This document shows, piece after piece, positions 17,509 to 26,413 of a DNA stretch of 64,000 nucleotides. The DNA is from Bacillus sp. AFS055030 (GTDB lineage: Bacteria > Bacillota > Bacilli > Bacillales > Bacillaceae_G). The position numbers were made by a program, and so were the translations under genes. The stretch is taken from contig NZ_NUGT01000031.1 of assembly GCF_002574545.1 (NCBI RefSeq), forward strand, positions 1 to 64,000, given 5' to 3'. Every line of letters starts with the position of its first letter. Within the stretch, counting starts at the first letter, position 1. The notes under the pieces were generated by a model. The model was not told the origin of the DNA, did no database searches, and was given only the letters and a program-made list of their open reading frames with translations.

Positions 17509-20076
17509 TTATTTGCTTTCTTCAATCATTTCAAAATATCGTCCAAACCAGTATGGTAAAGTGTAGGTGCTACTACTGAACATTGTTCCAGCTTTATAGT
17601 TATAGTTTGCATTTTTTGCATAAGTTACACCATTTTTTGTACGTTGGAATGGATTAATATTGTTCTTATGAACATTTTTTTCATCAAGTGGTAATGGATA
17701 GTTGGTTTGAGCTTTTCCACCATCTCGATCATTTGGTTCAATATAGAACACATCTTGTCGATCATATTGCGCATCAAAATTTATCTTTAATGCAGGCGTT
17801 CTGTATAAATATCTTACAGCTGATTTTAAATCAACTTTAGTATCTTCTGGATTTGCTAGTTGGTACAAGAATGTATAGAAAGGATTCTCTTCGCGTTTTT
17901 CGTTTTCATACCATTGACTAAACGCTTCTGTAATCTGTTTGAGTCTCTCTGGATTTTTTTCTTGTAAAATTAGCTGATAAACTGGGAACCAGCAAAGTTG
18001 TTCATCAGAGTAATTAATGTATTGTGTCCAATCTTTGTGCAATGTACCGTTAAGATTTGAATCTTCTTGTACGTCACCAGTATAGAAAGAAAGAATGTTG
18101 TCATATGTCACTGTTTCTTTATTATTACCAGAAAGATTATAACCCCAAGTAGCTTGACGAACAAGACGACGCTCTATATATTCCTGCGCCATATTTATAT
18201 AGCCTTTCCCATTTACATAAGGTTCAATTGAACTAAATGCCGAATCATATGTTAAATCGTAAGCTGACTTAAACTTTAGTTGTTCCATTGGATATTTTTC
18301 TTTTGTCACTGTAGCTGTTGTTTTTAATATAGCCATTAAATCTAAAGCTTTTAGTGGTCCATCTTCAAAGCCATAGGACAATGCATCCGTTCCATCTGGA
18401 TATACACCTACATTTTCTTCCCAAAGTGGCTGTTGTTTCATAAGATTTAAGTTATCGTCCAAATATTTAGCTGACCACTTTGCCCATTGCGTACTCTTTC
18501 CAGTTGCATCTTCTATATAATAGTTATCATTTTTAAGAATAAGATTTGTCATTTTCTCAGTTGCTTCTGCGATTAGATCTTTCATTTGAATTAACTCTGA
18601 TGTTGAATCGTCGCAAAGTAACGTATAAGCAGTTAAATACATAGCATATACCCCTGCAATCCCGTCAGAAGAAGTATCCGCTTTGTATGCAATTTGATTT
18701 AAATCAATGAAACCATCATTTCCGATTACACTTTTAGGAAATAGATCATTAAAAAATTGAGGTATTTTTTCATAAACTGGTACAGTTAATTGGAAAAGCG
18801 GTTTATTAGTCGCACTCGTCGTTTTATCATCTTTTGCGGTATTTTTGTTTGATGCATTTGTAATGACTGGCATTACCTGTTTATTCCCATTTGCGTCAAG
18901 TACATATATATCAGTACCTAGTTTTTGCCCTTCTGGACGTGTTTTATTAAGTTCTTCAATTGCTTCTTTAGTTAATTGATAACCGTTAAAACTCTTCGCA
19001 TCTTTCAAATCCGCTCCAGAATAAAGTTGATCTCCAAATTTTGTTTGTGCATCTTTTGTCACACGGACCATGGAATAACCAATTGGCTGTTTGTCAGTTC
19101 TTTGCATACTTGGAATAATACCATTTGGATTAGGAGAACCATCCATAATGTATTTGAACCATAGACCACCCTGTGTTTGGTAACCAAAATCTGTACTTCC
19201 CGGCAATTCACTCGTTAATGCATATGTTCTAACTGGGAATCCATTGTCTCGTCCTGAAATATAGTTCAATAAAAGGACAGCTTTTGTAGCTCTAATAGCT
19301 GCATCTTTAGCTGCTTTTATTTCTTGAATTTGTGCTGAAGTTGGATTCTTTCCATATTCACGTTTTAAAGTAAGATAACGATATGTTTCTCCAATTCCAT
19401 AATATGCTGTCCATAGGTTATCATTATCGACTGGTCCAGGATTTCCTATAAAAGAACCTGTAGGTGAATTATAATCTACATACTTTTTATTTGGATCTGA
19501 CTCAGTAAAAGTAAAAGAAGGATCAGCAATACTTCCACGACGATCAACTACTGGAACAAACTTTTCCATATAGTCTGCTTTTTCTTTCAAAGACTTTTTA
19601 GGCATCGCAATATGCGTTACACCAGATTCATTTTTTACCCAAATGCCACCTATTTCATCAGTTGCAAGTTGGAGTACATTGTCATCTCCGCCATAAAGAT
19701 ATCTTGGACCCGCAAAGTATTGAACGATGTCTCTTGGATCTTTTTCACTAAAATCAACCCGTTGTAAACCAGTTTTTGTTCCAATCCAATAAACACCGTC
19801 TGCATCTTTTATTGTGCTATTAACGTCTGCAATTACTGAACCTGGAAGAAAGTCTAGCGCTTGAGAGTTGGTAATCCAATTTAAATTTGTTGGAATTGAG
19901 GGATCTTCATTCTTAAAATAAGTAGTTACCTTTGTACGAACTGCTTCTAGTTTCACAGACTTATACTTCGCATGGTTCGGTGCTCCACTTGGAACACTAC
20001 TTTGTGCATAAACTTGCAATGGGAGTAAAACAGTCGTTAATCCAATAGCGAAAATTTTTTTTGAGAATTTCTTCAT
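17509..20076 (-). CDS. Large exported protein with propeller motifs, unknown function
   Basis: 855 aa. Signal peptide at residues 1-25 (MKKFSKK, hydrophobic core, QVYA-QS). Residues about 80-180 hold two blades of the two-component-regulator propeller type: DGVYWIGTKTGLQRVDF and GGIWVKNESGVTHIAM. The remaining 650 residues are alpha-helical with a GRDNGFPVRTYAL segment and WxAYYGIGETYRYLTLKR, which recalls (alpha/alpha) toroid carbohydrate enzymes, but no family is recognised. There is no transmembrane anchor. It lies 14 bp downstream of a smaller exported protein that also carries such motifs, behind AGGAGG, and both end at one terminator. It is probably a secreted sensor-like or carbohydrate-active protein; function unknown. 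Confidence 0.75.
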   Translation of the reverse strand: MKKFSKKIFAIGLTTVLLPLQVYAQSSVPSGAPNHAKYKSVKLEAVRTKVTTYFKNEDPSIPTNLNWITNSQALDFLPGSVIADVNSTIKDADGVYWIGTKTGLQRVDFSEKDPRDIVQYFAGPRYLYGGDDNVLQLATDEIGGIWVKNESGVTHIAMPKKSLKEKADYMEKFVPVVDRRGSIADPSFTFTESDPNKKYVDYNSPTGSFIGNPGPVDNDNLWTAYYGIGETYRYLTLKREYGKNPTSAQIQEIKAAKDAAIRATKAVLLLNYISGRDNGFPVRTYALTSELPGSTDFGYQTQGGLWFKYIMDGSPNPNGIIPSMQRTDKQPIGYSMVRVTKDAQTKFGDQLYSGADLKDAKSFNGYQLTKEAIEELNKTRPEGQKLGTDIYVLDANGNKQVMPVITNASNKNTAKDDKTTSATNKPLFQLTVPVYEKIPQFFNDLFPKSVIGNDGFIDLNQIAYKADTSSDGIAGVYAMYLTAYTLLCDDSTSELIQMKDLIAEATEKMTNLILKNDNYYIEDATGKSTQWAKWSAKYLDDNLNLMKQQPLWEENVGVYPDGTDALSYGFEDGPLKALDLMAILKTTATVTKEKYPMEQLKFKSAYDLTYDSAFSSIEPYVNGKGYINMAQEYIERRLVRQATWGYNLSGNNKETVTYDNILSFYTGDVQEDSNLNGTLHKDWTQYINYSDEQLCWFPVYQLILQEKNPERLKQITEAFSQWYENEKREENPFYTFLYQLANPEDTKVDLKSAVRYLYRTPALKINFDAQYDRQDVFYIEPNDRDGGKAQTNYPLPLDEKNVHKNNINPFQRTKNGVTYAKNANYNYKAGTMFSSSTYTLPYWFGRYFEMIEESK

Positions 20077-20090
20077 CTTTTTGTATCCTC

Positions 20091-20636
20091 CTATTTTTGC
20101 ACTAGATGTGAAACACCAGTTTCAGTAATTGCATAAATACCACTATGTCCATCATCTATTAAAAGAAGGACCTTATCATCCAACAAACTTCCATCTGACT
20201 TTGTATACTTTTTAATCTTATTACTCTTAAGGTTCGTCATTGTTACCCCTTCGTCTGATCCAACCCATAGAAAATTGCGCGTTTTGTCTAGAACTGATGA
20301 ATTAACGGACCTTAATGAAGGAAAAATAGATGGCTTTAAATTGAACTCTGAATTAACAAAAGTGACAGCATTTTTCAAATTTGGCATATATGTGTTTTTA
20401 TTAGCTATTTCAGGTTTATATGTAGGATCCTGTAAAAACTTTACATATTGCTTAACTGAACCTTCTGCCCCCTTATTTTCAAATAAATCCAAAACTTGAT
20501 TGTAATTATACTTCTCATTTGATACAGCATTTACTTTGTCTTTCATACCGGTCAGAACGATTCCAGACACTAGTGTTGCGCCCACAAAAGTTGATAGAAT
20601 TATTTTTCTTAAACTAAAACCTTTACCCACGCCCAT
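20091..20636 (-). CDS. Exported protein with a propeller motif, partner of the 855-aa protein
   Basis: 181 aa. N-terminal signal/anchor (KGFSLRKIILSTFVGATLVS) then an N-terminal region of about 80 residues (YNYNQVLDLFENKGAEGSVK) and two blades at the C-terminus: TRNFLWVGSDEGVTMTNL and HSGIYAITETGVSHL, the same repeat type as in the next gene. Too short for a full propeller, so it may complete one with its partner. ATG 20636 has a tight RBS; a GTG two codons later has better spacing from AAGGA. First gene of a two-gene operon. Confidence 0.7.
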   Translation of the reverse strand: MGVGKGFSLRKIILSTFVGATLVSGIVLTGMKDKVNAVSNEKYNYNQVLDLFENKGAEGSVKQYVKFLQDPTYKPEIANKNTYMPNLKNAVTFVNSEFNLKPSIFPSLRSVNSSVLDKTRNFLWVGSDEGVTMTNLKSNKIKKYTKSDGSLLDDKVLLLIDDGHSGIYAITETGVSHLVQK

Positions 20637-20926
20637 TTCCTTACCCCCTCGTATACGATTAAATACATCTCAATTATAAGAACAGCAATTTAAGTTAGTA
20701 AATTGGGGGATTTCTTATAAAACAATTAATAGATAATTAGAAATAATTAATAACAAGAATGTCGAATAACCAAGTTTTATAGAGGAATTTGAGTATTTTT
20801 GTATAATTACGACGTGAATATTATAAAAATAGTAATTTAATTGAAAATTTTTCTGAAAATATTTGGGGGAATTAAGCGGATTCTTAATTAGAAGATAATC
20901 CTATTTGGAGAATTAGGAATGATGTA

Positions 20927-20949
20927 TTTTGCCAACTAACTTGGCAAAA
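20927..20949. promoter_or_regulatory. Perfect palindrome TTTTGCCAA-N5-TTGGCAAAA
   Basis: Two perfect 9-bp arms with a 5-bp spacer and no T run on either side, about 290 bp upstream of the propeller operon. It looks like a protein-binding site; the binding regulator is unknown. Confidence 0.45.
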
Positions 20950-21107
20950 ATAATAAAATAAAGAAATAGTCTAAAATAAAAAGTGTGCGCCAAAAGTGTT
21001 GTACGTTATTTCTGTTAATTCGATATCTCGGGTTACCAATAACATACTTCATCACTGCTTTTTAATTTAAATTATTTTTTAAAGCTATTAATCTTTTTTA
21101 GCCATAG

Positions 21108-21182
21108 AAAAATCCCCTCTAAGTCACATTTATTTCTCCATGTTAACATGAAGGTTTTTTCAAATGTCTACCTAAAGGGGAT
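21108..21182 (-). terminator. Possible terminator of the ybjQ-like gene
   Basis: Arms ATCCCCTCTAAG and CTAAAGGGGAT can pair with one mismatch around a long loop of about 50 nt; on the minus strand a TTTTTC run follows. The long loop makes it doubtful. Confidence 0.35.
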
Positions 21183-21197
21183 CATATCAAGTTTTCA

Positions 21198-21518
21198 TTA
21201 TATTTTCTCGACTACAACAGCCGTTCCATAAGCAACAATTTCACTCATGTTTTGCCCAATTTCGCCTGAATCAAAGCGCATCATGATAATGGCATTCGCA
21301 TCCATTTCACTAGCATTTTTGGTCATACGATCCATCGCTTCTTTTCTCGCATCCTCAAGCATTGCAGTGTATTGTTTGATTTCTCCACCAACAAGACTTT
21401 TTAAACCAGCTAAAATATCGCCACCTAGTCCTCTACTACGGACAATTACGCCAAATACAGGTCCTTTTACTTCAACTAGTTTATACCCTTCAATGTTTTC
21501 AGTTGTAACTACGATCAT
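21198..21518 (-). CDS. YbjQ family protein (UPF0145, heavy-metal-binding-like)
   Basis: 106 aa with the YbjQ_1 signature: [55 protein letters not shown] and [14 protein letters not shown]. Members form pentamers of unknown function. ATG 21518 lies behind GAGGTG; the in-frame GTG at 21527 is part of that RBS. The 3' end is duplicated as a relic at 17104-17160, where it was fused to a small membrane protein gene; here no such gene follows. Confidence 0.88.
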   Translation of the reverse strand: MIVVTTENIEGYKLVEVKGPVFGVIVRSRGLGGDILAGLKSLVGGEIKQYTAMLEDARKEAMDRMTKNASEMDANAIIMMRFDSGEIGQNMSEIVAYGTAVVVEKI

Positions 21519-21885
21519 TTTGTTCACCTCAAAATATTTATTCTGTACATAATTCTATTGAACCGATTATGTGTATGTATTTCAATACCATTTTTAAACT
21601 TCATTAGTTAAAAATGGAAAATTTGAAACGTATAATATAATAATTCTATGTATTAGGTTTAATCCCTTTTTAATTTTTTTCTTCAATTTTTCCAACAGCC
21701 ATTTGACTTTCGACGATATAATCATTCTCATTTTGTCATCCATCACTTTTCGAGTGTTCAATCATATTTCATCTTAATTAACATCTATAAATTAACAATT
21801 TATTGTATTCAAACTAAATACCACAAGGAAACTTATTACCTTGTGGTGTTTTTACGTGTTCATAAAGTTTTTAGTCATAATACTC
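21519..21885. other. Intergenic region, terminator only
   Basis: AT-rich stretch between ybjQ and the glycosyltransferase gene. Besides the hairpin at 21820-21847, no ORF or relic recognised. Confidence 0.5.
21820..21847 (-). terminator. Terminator of the UgtP-like gene
   Basis: Perfect 9-bp stem ACCACAAGG / CCTTGTGGT with a 10-nt loop; on the minus strand it is followed by ATTTAGTTT, and on the plus strand by GTTTTTAC, so it may work both ways. Confidence 0.65.
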
Positions 21886-22989
21886 CTAAGAAATTGAACT
21901 AAAAATATCATTGACAATTAATTCTGAACTAAAGCCTTTATTAAGTGCTGTTAATGATAGTTTCATTTGTTCTAAATGATTTGATTTGTGAAGAATTCGA
22001 TTAATATAATAAATTAATTCATTTAATGACTTCACTGTTACTGAAGCACCAGCATTTTCAAATAATAGGGAATTCTCTTTTTCTTGACCTGGTGTTGGTT
22101 TATATAGGATTGTTGGTAAACTACATGCAATACATTCTGATAATGTAATACCACCCGGTTTTGTGATTAAGATATCGGATTTTTTATACAAATTACGTAT
22201 ATTATTTACATAGCCAAATACTTGTAGTCTCCCTTCATATTCTTCAGTCATTTTATTTAATTTATTATAGAGGATGCGATTATAGCCACAAACAACAGCT
22301 ACGTTATGTTTTGTTTCAACGAGTAATTGCTTGGCCATTTTTTCAACGTCCTTTAATAATCCAACTGCCCCAGCAACGATTAATATTTGATCGTTTGATT
22401 TCGAATTACTTGTCCCTTCATTTAAAAAATTTAATTCTTTAAATTCCTGGCGAAGAGGTATACCACTTACAAATATTTTCGATAAAGAAACGCCTAAATT
22501 CACCATCTGATGTATTAATCCTTCAGTCGCTATATAGTAGCGATCAATTTCATTATGAATCCATGAACGGTGAATATAATAATCGGTAACAACTGTATAT
22601 AATTTACAAGGATGCGTCGAATATTTTTTCCATTTTGCAACGGAGCCAACTGGAAATGTAGTAATAATAATATCTGGCTTCTCTTTTTGAAGAATACTTT
22701 TTATATTCTTTCCGCATAATTCTAAAAATCTGTCAAATATGACTGTCCCAAATAATTTCTCAGTTCCATAGAAAAACCATTTATAAATTGTTTGGGCATG
22801 TTGAAATAATTGCAAATGAATATTTTTTGCAAATACATTAATTTTTGGATATGCTTCTTCGTATATATCAATAATTGTTACATCGTTAAAGTTTATATGT
22901 TCAAACTCACTTTTTAACGCTTTCGATACTTCTTTATGCCCATTTCCAAAACTCGATGTAACGACAAGTATTTTTGGCTGCAATACCAT
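21886..22989 (-). CDS. UgtP/MGDG synthase-like glycosyltransferase
   Basis: 367 aa, GT-B fold of family GT28. N-terminal domain with VVTSSFGNGHKEVSKAL (the glycine-rich MGDG_synth loop), ITTFPVGSVA and VTDYYIHRSW-like segments; C-terminal UDP-sugar site with VAGAVG, GYVNNI and KPGGITLSECIA. The closest known relative is B. subtilis UgtP, which adds glucose to diacylglycerol for glycolipid and lipoteichoic acid anchors at the cytoplasmic membrane face. ATG 22989 with AGAGG 9 nt upstream is preferred over TTG 22998. It could be a paralogue with another acceptor. Confidence 0.85.
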   Translation of the reverse strand: MVLQPKILVVTSSFGNGHKEVSKALKSEFEHINFNDVTIIDIYEEAYPKINVFAKNIHLQLFQHAQTIYKWFFYGTEKLFGTVIFDRFLELCGKNIKSILQKEKPDIIITTFPVGSVAKWKKYSTHPCKLYTVVTDYYIHRSWIHNEIDRYYIATEGLIHQMVNLGVSLSKIFVSGIPLRQEFKELNFLNEGTSNSKSNDQILIVAGAVGLLKDVEKMAKQLLVETKHNVAVVCGYNRILYNKLNKMTEEYEGRLQVFGYVNNIRNLYKKSDILITKPGGITLSECIACSLPTILYKPTPGQEKENSLLFENAGASVTVKSLNELIYYINRILHKSNHLEQMKLSLTALNKGFSSELIVNDIFSSIS

Positions 22990-23321
22990 ACTAATCAACC
23001 TCTCAGAATAGACAAATTAATTAAACGAATGTGTGAATTACTGCAAATAAAAGATAGGAATGCTAGTCTTTTCCTGACGTTTTTTAAAAGCTTTCAATTG
23101 ACTAAAAACATAAAGGGGCCAATTGAAATTATTCGTTCGATGCGTGACTTTCCACCATGAAATAATGACAATTTTGATTTTGATAATAATGCTATATACA
23201 TTAATTTTCTCCCATATTGATTTTTTATCCAATTACTACTCATTTTAGTTCATATCAATCAAGTATTAATGAAAAATTGAAATCATTTCTTAAATTCCCT
23301 CCAAATTTTTGAGCAGAAATT
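22990..23321. other. Intergenic region with an inverted repeat
   Basis: Holds the inverted repeat TTTCAATTG (23092-23100) / CAATTGAAA (23120-23128), about 105-140 bp upstream of the glycosyltransferase start, which could be a regulatory site. No ORF with an RBS. Confidence 0.35.
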
Positions 23322-23348
23322 AAAAAAGGCCTATTTTAAAATAGGTCC
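23322..23348 (-). terminator. Terminator of the serine hydrolase gene
   Basis: On the minus strand GACCTATTTTAAAATAGGCC with a GU pair forms a 10-bp stem and is followed by TTTTTT, about 80 nt past the stop at 23430. Confidence 0.75.
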
Positions 23349-23429
23349 TCTTTGTGTAGAGAAAGTACAAAAACTTGATTTTTTAGACTGTTGACAAACA
23401 ATATCAGTCTAAGAGGATATTTTATACTT

Positions 23430-24641
23430 TCAATTTGTTTTTAATAAGCTTTCTTCAATAACATATTTATAAATAACTTCTGCTAATTCTTTTTCTACTT
23501 CAAATCTTGAATTTTGGGATAAATCGAACTGGCTTCCGTTCAAGATAAAAATTATGCCAAATTGTTTCTCATCATGCCAATATAAATTACTAATTAATCC
23601 GTATGCTTCACCTGCATGTCCAATCATTTCTTTGTAATCCGGTAAGAAGTCGTGGCTAATATGAAAACCAAGACCCATTTTACTAAAAAAGTGATTATTT
23701 TCTTCTCTAGACCATTGAATTGATTTCATTAATTTTGAAGTTTTTTGTTCAAGCATTTGTTGTCCATTTAAACGCCCATTTAACATATGAGCTCGTAAAA
23801 ACTTACTTAATTCAACCGCAGTTGTCCTTAGTCCACCTTGAGGTTCAAATAATCCTCCATGATTTCCAATGATGTATTGATCCCAATGAGTTTTCGAATA
23901 ACCACTTTGCCTAACATCATCAATTGATACATTATATATATTTGTATCTTTATTTTTTTCATATAAATTTGCTAGTTCATGACTTTTGTTTATATTTGAA
24001 TATGAAAAAGCAACATTCTTCATTTCTAGTGGTTCAAATAAATTTTGTTTAATATATTGGTCAAATCGTAAACTAGTTACTCTTTCAATAATTGCACCGC
24101 ATATGATCGCACCAATATTTGAATACATCCAATCAGTTCCTGGTTTCCAATTCCCCCATATTTCTTTCGTAAAATAATTTCCATTTTCATTTAATAAATC
24201 TTTAAGTTGTATAGTAAAATTCGAATGTCCATCTTTAATAAACTTTGCATAAACACTATTCGATGCATCGTCTGAGTTAAGTGAAGATGTATGAGTTAAA
24301 ATTTGTCTCAATGTAATAAAAGAATTAGGAAAATTAGGATTTCTTACTTTAAAACCTAAATAATGACTAATATCTTGATTTAAATCGATTAATTTTCTTT
24401 CAACTAATTGCATGATTGCTGTAGCAGTAAACAGTTTTGAAATAGAAGCAATTCGAAACATCGTATTTTCAGTAACTAAGTCTCTTGTTTCTAAATTACG
24501 AAAACCATAAGCATCAGACCAAATCAGTTTATCTTTCAAAACTGCAGCTGCTTGACAGCCGACAATATTAAATTTGGCCATTATTAATTCAATTTCTTTT
24601 GATACAATTTTATTTTTTTGATGTTTAATATTGTTTGGCAT
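23430..24641 (-). CDS. Serine hydrolase of the class C beta-lactamase / PBP family
   Basis: 403 aa. Beta-lactamase fold (PF00144) with nucleophile motif SISK (RIASISKLFTATAIMQL, about residues 66-69), the Y-x-N motif in WMYSNIGAIICG (near residue 170) and the third motif HAG in MIGHAGEAYG (near residue 337). No signal peptide, so probably cytosolic or non-classically placed. Family members are esterases, D-aminopeptidases or carboxypeptidases; substrate cannot be assigned. ATG 24641 follows GGAGAGG. Monocistronic. Confidence 0.88.
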   Translation of the reverse strand: MPNNIKHQKNKIVSKEIELIMAKFNIVGCQAAAVLKDKLIWSDAYGFRNLETRDLVTENTMFRIASISKLFTATAIMQLVERKLIDLNQDISHYLGFKVRNPNFPNSFITLRQILTHTSSLNSDDASNSVYAKFIKDGHSNFTIQLKDLLNENGNYFTKEIWGNWKPGTDWMYSNIGAIICGAIIERVTSLRFDQYIKQNLFEPLEMKNVAFSYSNINKSHELANLYEKNKDTNIYNVSIDDVRQSGYSKTHWDQYIIGNHGGLFEPQGGLRTTAVELSKFLRAHMLNGRLNGQQMLEQKTSKLMKSIQWSREENNHFFSKMGLGFHISHDFLPDYKEMIGHAGEAYGLISNLYWHDEKQFGIIFILNGSQFDLSQNSRFEVEKELAEVIYKYVIEESLLKTN

Positions 24642-24812
24642 TTTAACCTCTCCAATCTATAAATTCAAGTGAATTTTATGTAAAATACTGTAATTTTTTT
24701 TTATGAAAAAATTTTTTAAAATGAAGCGTTTTCAAAGTTATTTTAATATTGTAATAGTCCTTACCTGTTGCTAAAATGAATCATAGAAAATGGAATTAAG
24801 GGGATAGAATGG

Positions 24813-25439
24813 ATGATTTTGATCGAGGTTTTTGTCTATGCAGGTATAATCGCTGCTAGCATTTCAGGTACTTTGGTTGGTATTCAAAAGAAATTGGACT
24901 TATTTGGTGTTGTTTTTTTAGCAGCTTGTACTGCGCTTGGCGGAGGGTTAATTCGTGATATTATTTTAGGTCAAACGGTTCCGAATGCTTTTGCAAAACC
25001 TCAATATTTTATCGTAAGTACAGTAGTATCAATTGTAACATGGTTATTTTATCAACGAACAATGCAGTTCCAATCAACTTTAATTATTACTGATGCAATT
25101 GGTTTAGGTGTTTTTACTGCTGTTGGTTCCTACTCGGCAATTGATCATGGCTTAAAAGGTTCTTTTTTAATTATTTCGATGGGATTAATCACTGGAATTG
25201 GTGGTGGAATTATGCGAGATGTATTCGCAAGAGAAATTCCATTTGTATTCCGAAAAGAAATTTATGCAATTGCAGCAATCATCGGATCGATAACAATTTT
25301 GTTTACACATGATGAATTTACTAAATTACAATCTTTGTATATTTGTTTTCTAATTACTACAGCAATTAGAATGATCGCTGTCCGATACAAAATGAACTTT
25401 CCTATTAGGAATGTAAATGATAAATCGTTTTTACTCTAA
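24813..25439 (+). CDS. TRIC-type cation channel family protein (UPF0126)
   Basis: 208-aa integral membrane protein with about six to seven helices made of two repeats, each with a glycine-rich kinked motif: ALGGGLIRDIILGQ at about residues 42-55 and GIGGGIMRDVFARE at about 128-141. This is the trimeric intracellular cation (TRIC) family, formerly UPF0126 (YvgT/YadS). Prokaryotic members are potassium-permeable channels. ATG 24813 is 8 nt behind AAGGGGA. Confidence 0.92.
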   Translation: MILIEVFVYAGIIAASISGTLVGIQKKLDLFGVVFLAACTALGGGLIRDIILGQTVPNAFAKPQYFIVSTVVSIVTWLFYQRTMQFQSTLIITDAIGLGVFTAVGSYSAIDHGLKGSFLIISMGLITGIGGGIMRDVFAREIPFVFRKEIYAIAAIIGSITILFTHDEFTKLQSLYICFLITTAIRMIAVRYKMNFPIRNVNDKSFLL

Positions 25440-25467
25440 GCTTAACAAACACGTTAAGCTATTTTTA
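25439..25467 (+). terminator. Terminator of the TRIC gene
   Basis: Perfect 8-bp stem AGCTTAAC / GTTAAGCT, 6-nt loop, then ATTTTTAA. Confidence 0.85.
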
Positions 25468-25497
25468 ATGGTCCTATCAAATAATTGAATAGGACCA
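25462..25497 (-). terminator. Terminator of the flavin reductase gene
   Basis: Perfect 9-bp stem TGGTCCTAT / ATAGGACCA; on the minus strand ATTAAAAATAG follows, on the plus strand ATTTATTTTATTT, so it may serve both convergent genes. Confidence 0.7.
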
Positions 25498-25503
25498 TTT
25501 ATT

Positions 25504-26055
25504 TTATTTGGAAACACTTTTTGATGCTAAGTAATCTTTATATAAAATTTCTTTTTGTACATATTCTTTTAATTCATCAATTACTTCAGCTACTTTTGAA
25601 AATGCTTCAGGCTTTACAACTGTATCATTTTCAAAATCAACTGGGTCTAAAACAAGTTGTTTTGGTAATGCGTTTCCATATACACCGCGAATTACTGTTC
25701 TCATACTATTTAAAGCGTTAATACCACCTTTTCCACCACCAGCTACTGCTAATAAAGAAATTGGCTTTTTCTTGAATGGTTCAGAACCTAATAGTTCAAC
25801 TAGGTTTTTTAAAGCTCCACTCATCGCATTATTGTACTCTGGCGTACAAAGTATGATTCCATCAGCATTAACTAGCAATTCTTTAATTGCTTTAACTGCT
25901 TCAAGTTCTTTTTGTTCAGCTTCCCCATTATAAAGAGGAACTTGTTCAAATGCTAAATCTAAATTTGTAAAATTATTAGAGTCTGCAATTTGTTTTGCTA
26001 AGAATCTAGTTCGACCATTTGCTCTAGGTGATCCATTTACTACTACGATATTCAT
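25504..26055 (-). CDS. NADPH-dependent FMN reductase / azoreductase-like
   Basis: 183 aa, flavodoxin-like FMN_red fold similar to B. subtilis YhdA. Seen are the FMN phosphate loop NGSPRANGRTR at residues 6-16, the CTPEYNNAMSGALKN motif (TPEYN...P/SGxLKN) near residue 75 that binds FMN, and the glycine-rich VAGGGKGG. It reduces flavins, quinones or azo compounds with NAD(P)H in the cytosol. ATG 26055 lies 7 nt behind GAGGGG; the GTG upstream overlaps the RBS. Confidence 0.9.
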   Translation of the reverse strand: MNIVVVNGSPRANGRTRFLAKQIADSNNFTNLDLAFEQVPLYNGEAEQKELEAVKAIKELLVNADGIILCTPEYNNAMSGALKNLVELLGSEPFKKKPISLLAVAGGGKGGINALNSMRTVIRGVYGNALPKQLVLDPVDFENDTVVKPEAFSKVAEVIDELKEYVQKEILYKDYLASKSVSK

Positions 26056-26413
26056 CAAATTTCCCCTCACAATTCAAAAAATAATCACTAAATTGACATA
26101 TATTTACAATCAAGCTATAAAACTACAAATAATAGTATAAATGAAATCTATTTATTTGCCTATTAATTTAAACAGAATTTAATGAAAACTTCGATTTTAT
26201 AAATTTTGAAAAGGTCTTGTAAAATATTTTTATTTAGAACTTCTAATTAAAGAAGTATCTTTCTTTTTTTCCCTTTTACTTCCTCATGAACACGTTATAT
26301 GATGTATGATTTATTCAAACCCTAAGATTAATTCAATTGATATAACTCTAAAGTTTAGTATATACTTATTTGACAGAATATTGAAATTACACATAGAATG
26401 GATGTGATACATA
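26056..26413. other. Divergent intergenic region
   Basis: About 360 bp between the flavin reductase and the DMT transporter. A TTGACA promoter near 26370 is the only feature seen; no ORF or relic. Confidence 0.5.
26370..26399 (+). promoter_or_regulatory. Sigma-A promoter of the DMT transporter
   Basis: TTGACA, 18-bp spacer, TAGAAT. It would start transcription near 26406, leaving a very short leader before the TTG codons at 26414 and 26423. Confidence 0.5.

Larger units (their letters stand above)
20637..21197. other. 560-bp gene-free region
   Basis: AT-rich. It holds the upstream region of the propeller operon, the palindrome at 20927-20949 and a weak long-loop hairpin below the ybjQ stop. 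No ORF with an RBS and no coding relic were recognised. Confidence 0.5.

Noticed and set aside
23384-23413. Inverted repeat TTAGACTG..CAGTCTAA below the serine hydrolase gene
   Set aside because: No T run follows on either strand and the real terminator lies at 23322-23348; no regulator or gene can be tied to it.
24721-24736. cre-like TGAAGCGTTTTCA between the serine hydrolase and TRIC genes
   Set aside because: It breaks the cre consensus at a defined position on both strands and has no clear promoter beside it.
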